Shown piece after piece: positions 45,301-59,100 of a stretch of 64,000 nucleotides of DNA. The notes under the pieces were generated by a model. It saw only the letters and a list, made by a program, of their open reading frames with translations. It did not search any database and was not told where the DNA came from. A program made the position numbers and the translations under genes. Source of the stretch: Rugalucina vietnamica (taxonomy: Eukaryota > Mollusca > Bivalvia > Lucinida > Lucinidae); NCBI GenBank assembly GCA_964017185.1, contig OZ024874.1, positions 17,603,957-17,667,956 of the forward strand. The letters are read 5' to 3'. The first letter of the stretch is position 1. Every line of letters starts with the position of its first letter.

Positions 45301-48300
45301 ACAGATGAAAGGGGTCGGTTACTGTACTCTACTTCTATTTTTACATGAAACCGGTATTTGTAACGTCACTGACCACCCAAAGGAATAAAAAGCTATTTTA
45401 CACATTTTGCTATGTGGCGCCTCGTTGAATTAATGAGGAAAAATATTTGACCATTTCACACGGAGCTTGTAGTAATCCATATATAAAAAACAATTAAGTT
45501 TTACTTTTGTCTCATTTTTGACCATTCTACGGGTGTTTGAAAATGAATTATCCGGCACAATTGAATTTTTACAAACTTGATGACATATATGTGACGTCAT
45601 GTGATGTCATATTTACCATATTTCATCTATACGGCACTACAGTAGTCCCTCCCAGGCTATTGGAACAGTGAAAGGTTGACGCCAGTCTGATCAACCGAAC
45701 TTTTCACGTCAAGGCACTAATGTCTCTAGAGGTTTGACGTAAAAAACGCTATATTACGTCAATTACGTCGACCAAGACCATTCAAACAAGCTAGCATTAT
45801 TGCCAGATAATCAAGGCAACTGGCAAAACCTTTGCTTTTAATGAAATATCAATGCTCTTAATACAAAGGAGCAAATAGCAGTCATGCTTAATATCGTTTG
45901 CAGTTTTGGATTTTAGGGGTATCGCTATTTTAAGGACTGTTGCTTCCACATTACTCATTATTTTGAAATAAAATTCACAGTATAGTTTGCAAACATATCA
46001 ATGTTTATGTGTGTCAAATTTCATTAAAATCGAACAACTAGAAATACGAAAAAACATTTGAATTACAACTTTTGCGTTTTTAAAGCTTTTCAGTGTATAC
46101 AGAAGTTCAGTTAACAATTACACGTATCGACAACAATGTTTTGATCAAGAAGCAAAACCGCAAATATGGGTATATGAGCGCTCATCATGTTTTCATAAGA
46201 AAACATTACGATATACTTGTTCAAGTAAGTCATATGCCGTGTTTTCCGAACCACATCTCTCTCTCTCTCTCTCTCTCTCTGTGTAAATATTTTAATGCAG
46301 CCGCGTAAAGTCCCGGTCCTACTGCGCTTAAGATTGCTCTACGATTGTCTAAATATTAACTTGTGAATCATTTCTTTGACACCGATGTGCAAATTAAGAA
46401 GGCAGAATCACGTTGGAAAAGAAAATACATATGCAATGCAGTCTTATCAATAAACTTATAATTAGACAATCATACGATTCCTTACAATTCAGTGGGACCG
46501 GCCCTTAACAGCTAGCCGGTCATGGTCTCTACCTTTTTAAAAATATAAATAAAGGTCAGGAAGGGCAGGATGCATGAATTACGTGGTGTTTGCGCTTGAA
46601 CGTCTCATGCGCATATGCGTTGTGACTGTATGGGGTTACTACCATTTTAAATACAACTTATACATTCGTCACATAAAGCCTTGGTTTATGCAATTCTTCT
46701 CATGACGTCGCTTACTTAAAAATTATATCATAATAAATGTGTGTACATTTTATTAAATGTAGAAAGAAAGCTCAAAATAATAGTAGTCTATTCTTAATTC
46801 AAGCATTAGGATATCTAGAACAAAAGTCAATGTCGGTAGACTCGTTTACTCAATGAGATTGGAATGTCTTTGAGTATCTGCCACGTGCCGCCGAGTGATA
46901 TATGCCGCAATCTAGTGGCGTGTGTCGGCGTGTGTCACATAGAAAAAACATCATAGATCACCGACATACACACCGCGTAAGGTAAGGTAATAAAGGTTTC
47001 GGGTATTCAAATTTGTTGTTTTAGCGGCCGTAAAAAAAGAAAGATTATGAACTACGAGAAGTTGTCAGTGATAAAAACTGGTTCAAATGCGGGACTTTAT
47101 GCGAGATGCTATTTTCACATGCAAGTAAAGTACCATAATTTATTTTCCTTTTATGTTTTGTTTATAAAATGTTTCCAATAATGTTGATAATTATCAAAGA
47201 AATAGAAAAAGTAAAACGTCGGCGTTGCATGGTGTAAAATTTGTGATAAATGTTTTGTGTAAGCATTTACTTTGTGTGTCTTTCATTTAAATGGCTGATA
47301 TTTTGTATGACTACACGTCACTTCTGGTTTGGTCTAGCTAGAGTTTTTCCCCTTTGATTTTTCAGCCCTTTTCCGACACCGTGTAAAGCGCATTTTTGTT
47401 TTCGATAAAAAGAAGTTCAAAATGTAAAACATTAGAAAACTTGACTTTCTAGCCTAATAAGAAACATGTTGTTGATATATTAACGACAAGAGAATCGTAA
47501 AATGCGACTATTCGGTGTGGGTCTTATAAAGTGCAGTTCAAAATCTTGAGAGCCTGTGTTTTTACAAAGTGAGGATTAAAGAGGGAAAGAGTTCATGTGT
47601 TTGAGGTCCAAACATCTAAACTAAATACGCAAAAGAGGGTGAAATACCGTGCAATTTGTATGTGACTTTAACATTTGACACTCACCTGGTTGATGGTCAA
47701 TTTTTAAAGCACACTTTTTGGCCCATTGTTTAAATGTGTATACAATGCATGGCCAAATCGCATATCTTTGAAATGGTATCAATGAAATTTTGTTAACTCT
47801 TATGAGCTTTATGAAAAATTGATTAATGACACCATTGCATTTCTTATTTTGTTGGGTAAATATTTTATCAAAGAATCACTTTAAATTTCTTTTTCCTTAA
47901 CACACATTTGTCCAAATGCCACATGTTAATCAAAATATACACTAGGAAATTAGGGATAAATATCTAGGACAAACTAATGCACATGGCTAATTGTGAATGG
48001 CCTAGATTTTAATAAGTAGCAGAGCGAGAGTATGAATTTGGTCAAAAATGTTTTTGAGTTCCATGTGGAATGTTAAAGTGTATGTAGCCTAGTGAAAGTT
48101 AAGTAAAAAAAATCCTACCTTGAGGTCATTGTCTTTATGCATCCAGCCTAGTAGACAAGATGCAAACAGATCCCCAGTCCCCACAAATATAGCCTGGAGG
48201 TACGGCATCTCAACTCTGTAACACTCCTTCTTACCATCTGGAATCATATTGAATATGATTTAATCAAATTAAATAATCCAGTTTACAGCATCTAATTGTA

Positions 48301-51300
48301 ACAGATGGCATAAAATTCTAATTAACTCATAAAAGCCTGACGTCCTTTTTATGGGACATAGGCAAACAGAATAGCTCCAGATGTGACGCCGCAGAACGGG
48401 GCGTCCCATCTGGGGCTATTCTGTTTGCTAAAAGTAAGTTCATCGAAAAATGCGATAAAAATTAAATATCACTTCTAACACCCCTAAAATGAAAGTGGAC
48501 TCGTCCAATTGATAATGATGGGCGAATGCATTCGTCAAATATGGGTTAATGACATCTAAAAATAGCCAAAAAAGAACAGATCCCCTGTAGCTTGAATATA
48601 TGGATGGCACACTCCCTTCAGCATTACGAAAACTTGCCCATGCAATATACAGAGATTTTTTCAGCTGTAAAAATTGAAAATTTCGTTGGATTTTTTAAGA
48701 TATTTTTCTTATTTTTGCTCAAAACATAGATTGTGGGTACACGTTTGAACCGCCTCGCCGAGGCGGTTCTAACGAGTACTCACAATCTATGTTTTTGAGC
48801 AAAAATAAGAAAAATAGGTATACCCCTGCATACCCCAGTTTTGCTAATTAAAAGTGGGGTTCAAGGGGGTATACATTACACGGACATGTTTTCCTGATGG
48901 AATACCATTTTATCTGAACATCTGAATTTCTTCTTGCTTCAACTTTGGTGCCATAAAAAGGCAAGGAAATACTTACAGATTTGTAAAAATGATGCACGAC
49001 AATTCAAGCATAGATTAGCAGGTAAACCAATTTGCACAAAGATATTTAAGATTTGTTCCCTTGTTGGATTTGATTCTTAGCGCCCCAGTGCATATTTTTA
49101 AGTCATTATAGGACCAACCTTTTTTGGGTAGTACTAGCATTATTTAGAGTAAATGTACCTTGCTCAAGCACACAACTAAGCAGCGGTAGGATATGAAGGA
49201 CCTCTGGGTTCAGTCTAATACTTCATACTCTGCAGTATTTATTTCTTACTTTTCACTGAGCTGGCCAGCCCTAGGAGAACCCCTTCGGCCCCTAAACTGG
49301 TGCTACTGAGTACAACGGTAGTTGGCCCCTTTTCGTGAAGGATCTGCATGGCTTCAAATGCATCAGCTTGTGTCTTTATAGTCTTTCCTGTTAATAATCT
49401 AAACAAGAAAACAAAAGGAAAACAAAGGAAATCAGAAGTTTGTTTGTCTCTTCTGTGGTTTTATGTCCCAGTCAACAATTTTTCTGTCCTGGTCCCGAGG
49501 TCATAAAACTTGTTTCATGCTCAGCACAGCTGAGACTAAAATTTATCCTGCTCAAAAATGTTAAAATGCCAACAATTACAGGTTTTACTGATCTTAACCC
49601 AAAACTCCAATTTATTTGGGCTATTTTAGTATTTATGAGCAATTTAAATTTCAAACTCAGCTGAGTTGAGCATGAAATTTTTTAATAACCTCGGAGCCTG
49701 GTTGGACTGGAGCTAATGCTTCTCAAATAGAACCAGTGCTATGGGAGTGTAAATGTGTCTTGCTAAATTGCTCCAGGACGTCCTACAGCCTAAAGGAGAT
49801 AAGGTTTAAACCCAGGACCTCTTGGTTCGGAGTCCGACACTCAAACACAAGACCATGGTACTCTTAAAAAGTGTCATTAGAAAATGTTTTCAAGGTTTCC
49901 TATCATTTAGTACACAAAGTGGGCTTACATTCACTAGTCAACAAAGAGACTACATGTATTTGGTTTTCTGGTTTGTTTGATGATAATGGCCAGAGCAGCC
50001 CATTTGTATGGCCTTAAACACATTTTCTGATTATGCCAGTCAGCTAAAATGCAACGCCTACTTACTCAATTTCAAACTGGTTTGGTGTGACAATATCAGC
50101 GAGTGGTACAATCACATCTCTGTATATGGGTAGCAGTTCCTTTGGAACATACTGAAAATACATGTACAGTAGAAAAAACAACAACAAACTATAAACTGGT
50201 TATTGGCATACAATTTACGGATGACTTCCAAATTAAAAAAAATAAAAATGCTAATCTCAGAAAATGAGTTTAATAAATAATTTAAAACCAGAGGAACTAT
50301 GGTCCTGTAAATGCTCACCTGAGATCTCGGATATATACCAATGAACTTTTGACTATTATAGTCATAAACATGTACAGTATAGCTCCAGGGCAGGGTCAGA
50401 ATAACCCCAGGGGGCTTTTTTCCCCCCAAATCATGTATATATTCTGTCCATTTGCCCATTTCCAGAAAGTTTTTCCCATCAATGACATTTAACACTTTTC
50501 TGCGTATGTGACCAAAGTTGACCTTGATGTAAAATCTGTCAAGGTCATCACAGGGTCATGATTTATAATCACATTGTAGAACTCTGGTCCAAATGGCTAA
50601 GCAGTTTCAAAGAAGAAGATCTTTGAATATCATGGTTATACATGTATATTGCCCCAGGGTGGGGGTAGACCAAGTCTTGGAGTCCAAATTTTTTTCAGAA
50701 TCTTACATCTTCAGTCCATTTGCCAATTTCCTGCAAGTTTTACACTTCAAATGACATTTTAACATTTTTCCCCATTCAAATGAAATGGGCAACCTATGTT
50801 GACCTTAACATAAAATAGGTCAAGGTCATCACAGGATCATGATTTATAAACACATTGTAGTACTCCAATCCCACTCCAGTTGAAATCGGTCCACCGGTTC
50901 TGGAGAAGATTTTTGAATGTTTTTTACCTTATATGGGCATGGCGGCCACCTTGGTCATGTGACACATTTAATATAGATGATTCCTATAAAATTTGACTTT
51001 AATTGGCTAAGCAGTTTCAAAGATCTTTGAATATTATGCTTATATACATGTATATTGCCCCAGGGTAGGGGCAGACCAACTCCTGGAGTCCAAATTTTTT
51101 CAGAATCTTAAATCTTCAGTCCATTTGCCCATTTCCTGCAAGTTTTGCACTTAAAATGACATTTTAACATTTTCCCCCATTCAAATGCATGGGTAACCTA
51201 TGCTGACCTTAACATAAAATAGGTCAAGGCCATCACAGGGTCATGATAAGTTTTGTTGAAACCGGTCTACCGGTTCTGGATATGATTTTTCAATGTTTTT

Positions 51301-54300
51301 AACCGTATATTGGCATGGCGGCCACCTTGGTCATGTGACCTGGATTATTTATTAACACATTTGCTCCCCCTTCCTATGAACGCTTCATATAAAACTTGGC
51401 TTTCATTGGCCAAGTGGTTTCAGAGAAGAAGATTTTTGAAAATGGTGGACAACAATGACAACAAATGGATGGACACCGGGTGCCTACCTATCCTATAAGG
51501 TCACCTGTGAGCCTTCGGCTCAGGTGAGCTAAAAAGATTTCTTAATAAAATGATGCAAAATTAGGTAACTAAACAAAATGGTCTGTCAACATTTTGGCAT
51601 TTTTCTTGTTATTTGTATGCTATCACTGTCAAAAGATGTCAAAAAATGCTTATACAGGATAATAATATAATGATCAGATCCTTTGGAAGCAGTGAAAACA
51701 TTTTAAGGGAGAAAATGGGCACTATTGTACAATTTATGGTAATGAACCATCATCGGGGACCATTTACAAACTAGCAAAGAAAGTCAGACACTTGTGCCAT
51801 TCTTTTTCTGCCGTTGACTCAAGAAAAGCAGCACTTGACCATTATACGTAGGTTGTTCGGAAAGTTCGTGTAATTGTGTTACATCTCTCATAATTTTCAT
51901 CCATTGTACTTGAAAGTTGGTGTGCGTGAACTTCAACTTATTCTGAATTGTTGATAGAAAAAAGATAGAAAAGTGGGCATAGAAAACAAAAATACAGGTT
52001 GCCGTGACAACGTCATCATTGGTACCCGGAGCAGTCCGAAAAATAGCACTTTTTTAAACGAAGTTTTGAAGAAATAAACATGACTTCTGACTGTTTGCTC
52101 ATCGTCAGAAAAGCATGGAATCGTCTTGTAATATTTCAACATCATAACATTGTTTCCTGAAAATTTTAAAAAATCAATTTGATGTTCTACAAAGAAGTTA
52201 TGGTCCTTTATTTCGAGGGTTGTATGGGAAAACCATGACGTCAAACTGTGTTGTTATGTTGAAAAAGATTATAAACTTCTGTATTTTCTTCATAAAACAC
52301 CCACAGAAACTCTTGAGATGGTCAAATAAACCGGAAAACTATGAATAATGTAGTCCAGCATTTATATACAAATGATTCTCGTGTTTTAAGAGTGGAATAA
52401 AAGCAAATGATGGCGATTTTAGAAGTAACCAAACGTCAGTGGCATTCTGTTCCATTAAGAATTGTGAAAAATTGGGTGATACAGCGGAGAATATTAGCAA
52501 ACTAGACTCCGGCAGATGTATCACCACATACTGATACTGGTTACGAAAACTCATTGCAAAAGAATGGTCGGACACATGAAATGCGTAGATATTGTTGTTG
52601 TTAATGCTGAGAAAGTGTAATCATCGCCAACTGGATAAAAAATATTTAATAATGTTTGACGTTTTCGCAACGTCATTTTGACGTTGGCGTGCTCCGGGTA
52701 CCCATACCTCACCTTTTTGTAATGAACATATTTTTATTATGCCTCAGTGCATCACCTTCATTTTCACAGCCTTGAATAAGGACATGTTGAAGTTAAAAAG
52801 GTATGTTTCTTTTTGTTTTACTATTAATATTATGTGAATGATCAGACAATTATTCGAACTTTCCGAACGCCCCTCGTACACAATATTGCATGCACTCTAA
52901 AATACATTTACACTTACTTTGAATGGGGAGGGGTGGGGGGGGGAACTTGGCTAAAATGACAACTCATGCAAGATCCTATTTATCATGCTGCATCAGAAAA
53001 TATGTAACAGTATATTCATATTAAAAACATGCTTCACACGTCATACCACTTAGCATGCAATGAACTAGACTAGCTTATATAACGGGGACTGAAAAAGTAC
53101 TTCTCTGTATAAAATACAGTGAGGGTATCTTATATATTAACTCTGTATTTCCTAGCATTATTATGGTATGTGTCATATGAATAGATACATCAGAAAATAT
53201 TCCTTTAAGGCCTTGAACTGGGTATGACATAAAACAGTGCTGTGAAACGACAGAATGCGATTTCAGATTGAGGACATAGAGTGATTGTGCTATGTGTAAG
53301 CTTAGCATATACTCCTTTGTTTTTGCATATACGCAAAAACTGGGGTTTCTAAAGATATGGCTAAAAATTTTGCTTATTTTTTATTCTTTTTTTTTTAAAG
53401 AATTGCTTCTCTGTGAAAACATACATTGTTTATAAATAACGCTGGTTTAAACACCATTTATGACATGGATCTGAAAAATTTCATTTTTTTAAAAACACTC
53501 TTTTTAGCTCACCTGAGCCGAAGGCTCATAGGTGAGCTTATAGTATACCCATGCTCCGGCGTCCGTCCGTCCGTCGTCCGTCCGTCCGTCCGTCGTCCAC
53601 AATTTCAAAGATCTTCTTCTCTGAAACCGCTGGGCCGATTGTTCTCATATTACACATACACCATCTACAGGTAGGGGGAAAGAATAATTGTGTTTTTTGT
53701 TTTGATCGGATAAGGACTCTGGTTACTATGGTAACTTATGCTTCCCATAGACTTATAATGGAAAAAAGTGAAAATTGCCAGTTTTTGCTGTCTTGTTGGA
53801 GATATTTGAATTTTGTTTTTGCAGAAATGTTTATTGAGTAGTCCTCTATGTTTCATGTGACTTTTGTCCTAATCCTTTATTTTGATTGGTTGCAGGGGCC
53901 CCATATAGGGCAAAATTTCGAAAAACATTCAAAAATCTTCTTCTCAGAAACTGTCAAGGGGATTAAGCCTGTACTTTGTATACATGTTCCTGACAGTGGC
54001 CTCTATATATTTTGTGTTTTTTACTCCAGGCGGATAAGAACTCTGGTTGCTATGGCAACTTAAAGTTTCCATAGACTTGTAATGGGAAAAGTGGAAATTG
54101 GCTATTTTTCCGCTAAAATTGCAGACATTTGAATATTGTTTTTGCAGAAATGTTTATTGTGTAGTCCTCTACGTTTCATGTGACTTTTGTCCTAATCCTT
54201 TATTTTGATTGGTTGCAGGGGCCCCATATAGGGCAAAATTTCGAAAAACATTCAAAAATCTTTTTCTCAGAAACTGTCAAGGGGATTAAGCCTGTACTTT

Positions 54301-56126
54301 GTATACATGTTCCTGACAGTGGTCTCTACATAATTTGTGTTTTTTATTCCAGGCGGATAAGAACTCTGGTTGCTATGGCAACTTAAAGTTTCCATAGACT
54401 TATAATGGGAAAAGTGGAAATTGGCTATTTTTCCGCTAAAATTGCAGACATTTGAATTTTGTTTTTGCAGAAATGTTTATTGAGTAGTGTTTGACGTTTC
54501 TTGTGAGTTTTGTCCTAATCCTTTATTTTGATTGGTTGCTGGGCCCCATAAAGGGCAAAATGTTGATAAAAACATTCAAAAATCTTCTTCTCAGAAACTG
54601 TCAAGTGGATGAATCCTGTACTTTGTATACATGTTCCTGACAGTAGCCTCTACATAATTTGTGTTTTTTATTCCAGTCGGATAAGAACTCTGGTTGCTAT
54701 GGTAACTTTAAGTTTCCATAGACTTATAATGGGAAAAGTGGAAATTAGCTATTTTTTGAAAACTATTGCAGCCTGAGATCTGAAAAGTGGTAGATGCAAA
54801 CAACTAATGGATTAGATGAAGATATATGATTAATTTAGGTCAAGGTCATCTCTTGACCTTGGCCGGTCTGTCGTCCATGCACACTTTTCAAAGATTTTTT
54901 TCTCTGAAACCACTTGGCCAATCAAAGCCAAATTTTATATGAAGCATCTATATGAAGTGGGAACCAATGTATATATAAATAATCCAGGTCACATGACCAA
55001 GATGGCCGCCATGTCCATATATGGTAAAAACCCTTAAAATATCTTCTTCTTCAGAACCGATGAACCGATTTCAACGAAACTTTGCATGAAGTATGGATGA
55101 CTCAAGTATTACAATGTATATATAAATCATGACCCTGTGGTGATATATAAATCATGACCCTGTGGTGACCTTGACCTATTTTATGGCAAGGTCAACATAG
55201 GTCGTCAATGCATTTGAATGGGGAAAACTTTTAAAATGTCATTTAAAGTGAAAGTCTTGCAGGAAATGGGCAGTAGGACTGAATATTAATGATTCTGAAA
55301 AAAAAAATGGACCCCAGGGGCTCATCTGCTTTTAAAATGTTATTTGAAAAGGAAAACTAGCAGGAAATTGGCAAATGGACAGAATATTGGTTATTCTGAA
55401 AAAAGAAAATGGCACAAGGGCTTCATCTGCCCCTGCACTGGGGTTAAATACCATAATATTCAAATATGTTTATTGGTATATGAAGCAGATCTCAGGTGAG
55501 CGTGTACAGGACCATTGGTCCTCTGGTCTTACATATTTACCATAATATAACTAACTGGAGATTATAAAACTCTTTTCATGCTCAACTACGCTGAACATAA
55601 AATTCAGTTTGCTCATCTATAGATCTATCATTATGACAAAGTTGTAAAATTGCAAACACTCATAAATTTGGGAGCAGGTAAAATTTCACTCTAAGCCTGA
55701 TAGCTGAGCATAAAAAAGTTTTACAAGCTCAGATACTGGCTAGGATAAAGGTACTGTCTGATTTAGGGGTTCTTCGATTTAATCACTAATTCAAACTCAC
55801 TAATTGTGATTCTCCATTCTGTTGGTATAACATTCATCAAGAGGCATCATCATTTATATGCATAATCATCAAAAAATTGCATCGTCAACATTAACTGTAA
55901 CTGAGCCGCCTCCTATGAAAACTAACAACATGCATAGGCGAAAACAAAGGCGCAGATCAGCTGTGCAGTTACTGCACAGCTGATCAGCATCTTTGTTTTC
56001 ACTACATCGATAGTACAATCCATCTATAATTTCAAGCTAATAGCTTGCTTCTTTGACAGTTCAGCCTGGTTTATGTCTGCCCTGGTCTGAACCCCAATTT
56101 TCTCATGCAAAAGTTCAAATTAAAGC

Positions 56127-56167
<41 letters not shown>

Positions 56168-59100
56168 AGTCTCGTTTCCTCTACCAATGGTTGGTTTCAG
56201 AAAACTAAACTTTAAATGTCACATGTTTTTGCTCTGTGTAGCATGTTTTAATTTTTATGCACTTTATGAAGAGAGGTTTTCGCTTGATCAACTGTACAGA
56301 CAACCTTTTTCTGATCAGAGCATGGTGGCTCAGTGATAGAGCACCAAACTCCTAAGTAAGAGGCTGGGGCTTCAAAACCTATCGCTACCAAGCAGGTTTT
56401 CATATGACAAAGCTTAAATGGTCTCTTTGTCAGATGAACAACTCATTATAATGTTGTTTTTTTTTCCTTTGCTTTCTTTTCTTTTTTTTTGTTTTGTTTT
56501 TGAGAAAAGCCTTAGAAATACCCCAATAATTATTGTCGTCTCAACAGAAGCTACATATTAAAAGAATGGAATATCTACCAGGAGCCAAGTGACACTTTAG
56601 TTAACAATAGGATAATTCAAGCTTCTTAAATTATGAAAAGACCTTACCATTTTTCCATTGTCCCCCATAACTGGATCACAAACTGCAAAATCAAATTGGG
56701 AAATTGATTTAAAAGACACCCTATTATTGTAATCCTTGGGTTTTCAACAGTTAAGTTTGGGAAACAGTGCAGAAACAGAACAGACAGCTGAGCAACATCA
56801 CAAGCGCAGTCTACAAGTTGTCGATAAGAAAACTATGAAAAAACTAGAAGGAGTTTTCAGAGGAAAACATATGTCCCCCCTCTCTGCCCCAACCCACTTT
56901 TAATTTTGTAAATTTTTACATATAACCCTGAAAAATATATACCAAAAGACATTTTAAATTAAAATTAATTATACCAACAGACATTTTAAAATATCACATG
57001 TTTCAGCTGTAAAAAGTAATGGACCACCTCGGCCCCAACCCTAAATTTTTACAAAAATGCAATTTTGAACATAAATCAAGGGCCATATTCACGAAATTTA
57101 CCCATCTACAATCCCAAACCAATCCTTGCCGGTATCAACTAATATGCAAAGTTTGAAGAAAATCGGTCAAAAACTACTCAAGTTAGAGAGCTGAAACGAA
57201 AAAAAAATGCAATTTTTAACCTTAATCAAGGGCCATAACTCTAAGGTCATTTGACGAAATTTACCCATCTACAATCCCAAACCACTCCGTGCCGGTATCA
57301 ACTCATATGCAAAGTTTGAAGAAAATCGGTCAAAAACTACTCAAGTTAGAGAGCGGAAACGAACAAAATGCAATTTTTAACCTCAATCAAGGGCGTTTGA
57401 CGAAATTTACCCATCTACAATCCCAAACCACTCCTTGTCGATATCAACTCATATGCAAAGTTTGAAGAAAATCTGTCAAAAACTACTCAAGTTAGAGAGT
57501 GGAAACGAACAAAATGCAATTTTTAACATCAATCAAGGGCCATAACTCTGAGGTCGTTTGACGAAATTTACCCATCTACAATCCCAAACCACTCCTTGTC
57601 GGTATCAACTCATATGCAAAGTTTGAAGAAAATCAGTCAAAAACTACTCAAGTTAGAGAGCGGAAACGAACAAAATGCAATTTTTAACCTTAATCAAGGG
57701 CCATAACTCTAAGGTCGTTTGACGAAATTTACCCATCTACAATCCCAAACCACTCCTTGCCGGTATCAACTAATATGCAAAGTTTGAAGAAAATCGGTCA
57801 AAAACTACTCAAGTTAGAGAGCGGAAAAGAATGGAGACACCTGGATTTTCAAACAGTTAATTGACTTTTGTGACCTTGAAAATTAGGTCAAGACCACCGA
57901 AATCTAAACACTCCATTCGGCTGTCCCAATGAAGTTTCTGTGCCAGTTTGGTCTAAATCCATCAAGTGGTTCAGGAGATATCGTGCAGACAAAAAGCTAT
58001 GCCACCAACGCTGAAGCCGACGCTGACGGGATCCACACCAAAAACAATATGTCCCCCACCCCTTCGGAGGGGGGACATAATAACTATTCAGAAGCCTAGA
58101 TTTAATTTATGGATTAAATCATGTTTCATTAATTATCATTTGTATCATTTTTAAGCACACACACACACACCTTTATTTGAGCCGCATCGTCAGAAAACGG
58201 GATTATTGCCAATGCGAAATCAAAGGCGCAGATCAGCTGTGCAGTAACTGGCACTAACTGCACAGCTGTTCAGCGCCTTTGTTTTTGCTACACGGATAGA
58301 ACAGATCCTCTTCTTCCTAAATGCGTAATTTCAAGCTTCTGAGATTGTACAGGCCGGTTTGTGTCGGACCTGTTCAAAAACCACATTGTTGATTTTCTCA
58401 TGAGGTGGCTCATTTCTTCAACTGATGCTCAATATCTCTGACAACAATTTTTCTGATTCACTTTGGCATTAAAGTCCAGTTCAAGGTCATAAGAAAGTAG
58501 GTTTAGAATTCCCTACCTTAGGTTTTTATGAAGAACTAACAAAAATTATCTTTCAATTATCATAAAATAGTCCCCTTATCTTCTGTGGTGACTAATGAAT
58601 TTATTTCCATTTCAAACCTACCATAAGTGAGTGCAGGATTAGACTTTCTCAGGTCTTTGATAATATCTGCAACTTTTTCTAGGAAAGATTTGGACCCAAC
58701 ATACCCTAAAATCAGAAACAATAATCATGCTAATTCATGAAAAATCATACAATAAAATGGAACTTCAAATGGGGGTAGTACTAAAGATTTTTGATAGGTT
58801 TTCTTAATTTCATTTACCATTTTAAAATTTCCCTATGAAAATGAAATACTATGGTTCTACTATGTATGAGGGGGTTCCAGTGAACCTCTCTAGCAACTCT
58901 CAAATGAAATAAATCTTTTAAATATGAATAACACATATCCAAGGTGTTCAAGCTTAATGAAATTAAGACAAAAATCTTACTTTTTCATCCGAAAAACTTA
59001 AGTTTTTACACTGTCAAAATGCACTGGTGAGTGGTCTGTTGATATCATATCTACACCTAAAGCCTTACCTGTCAGCAAATGTGAGAACTGACCATCTATA

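Noticed and set aside
50112..50495. 127-codon minus-strand frame overlapping a PDXK exon
   Set aside because: It is in a different frame from the exon and most of it reads through intron and HINE A4 sequence.
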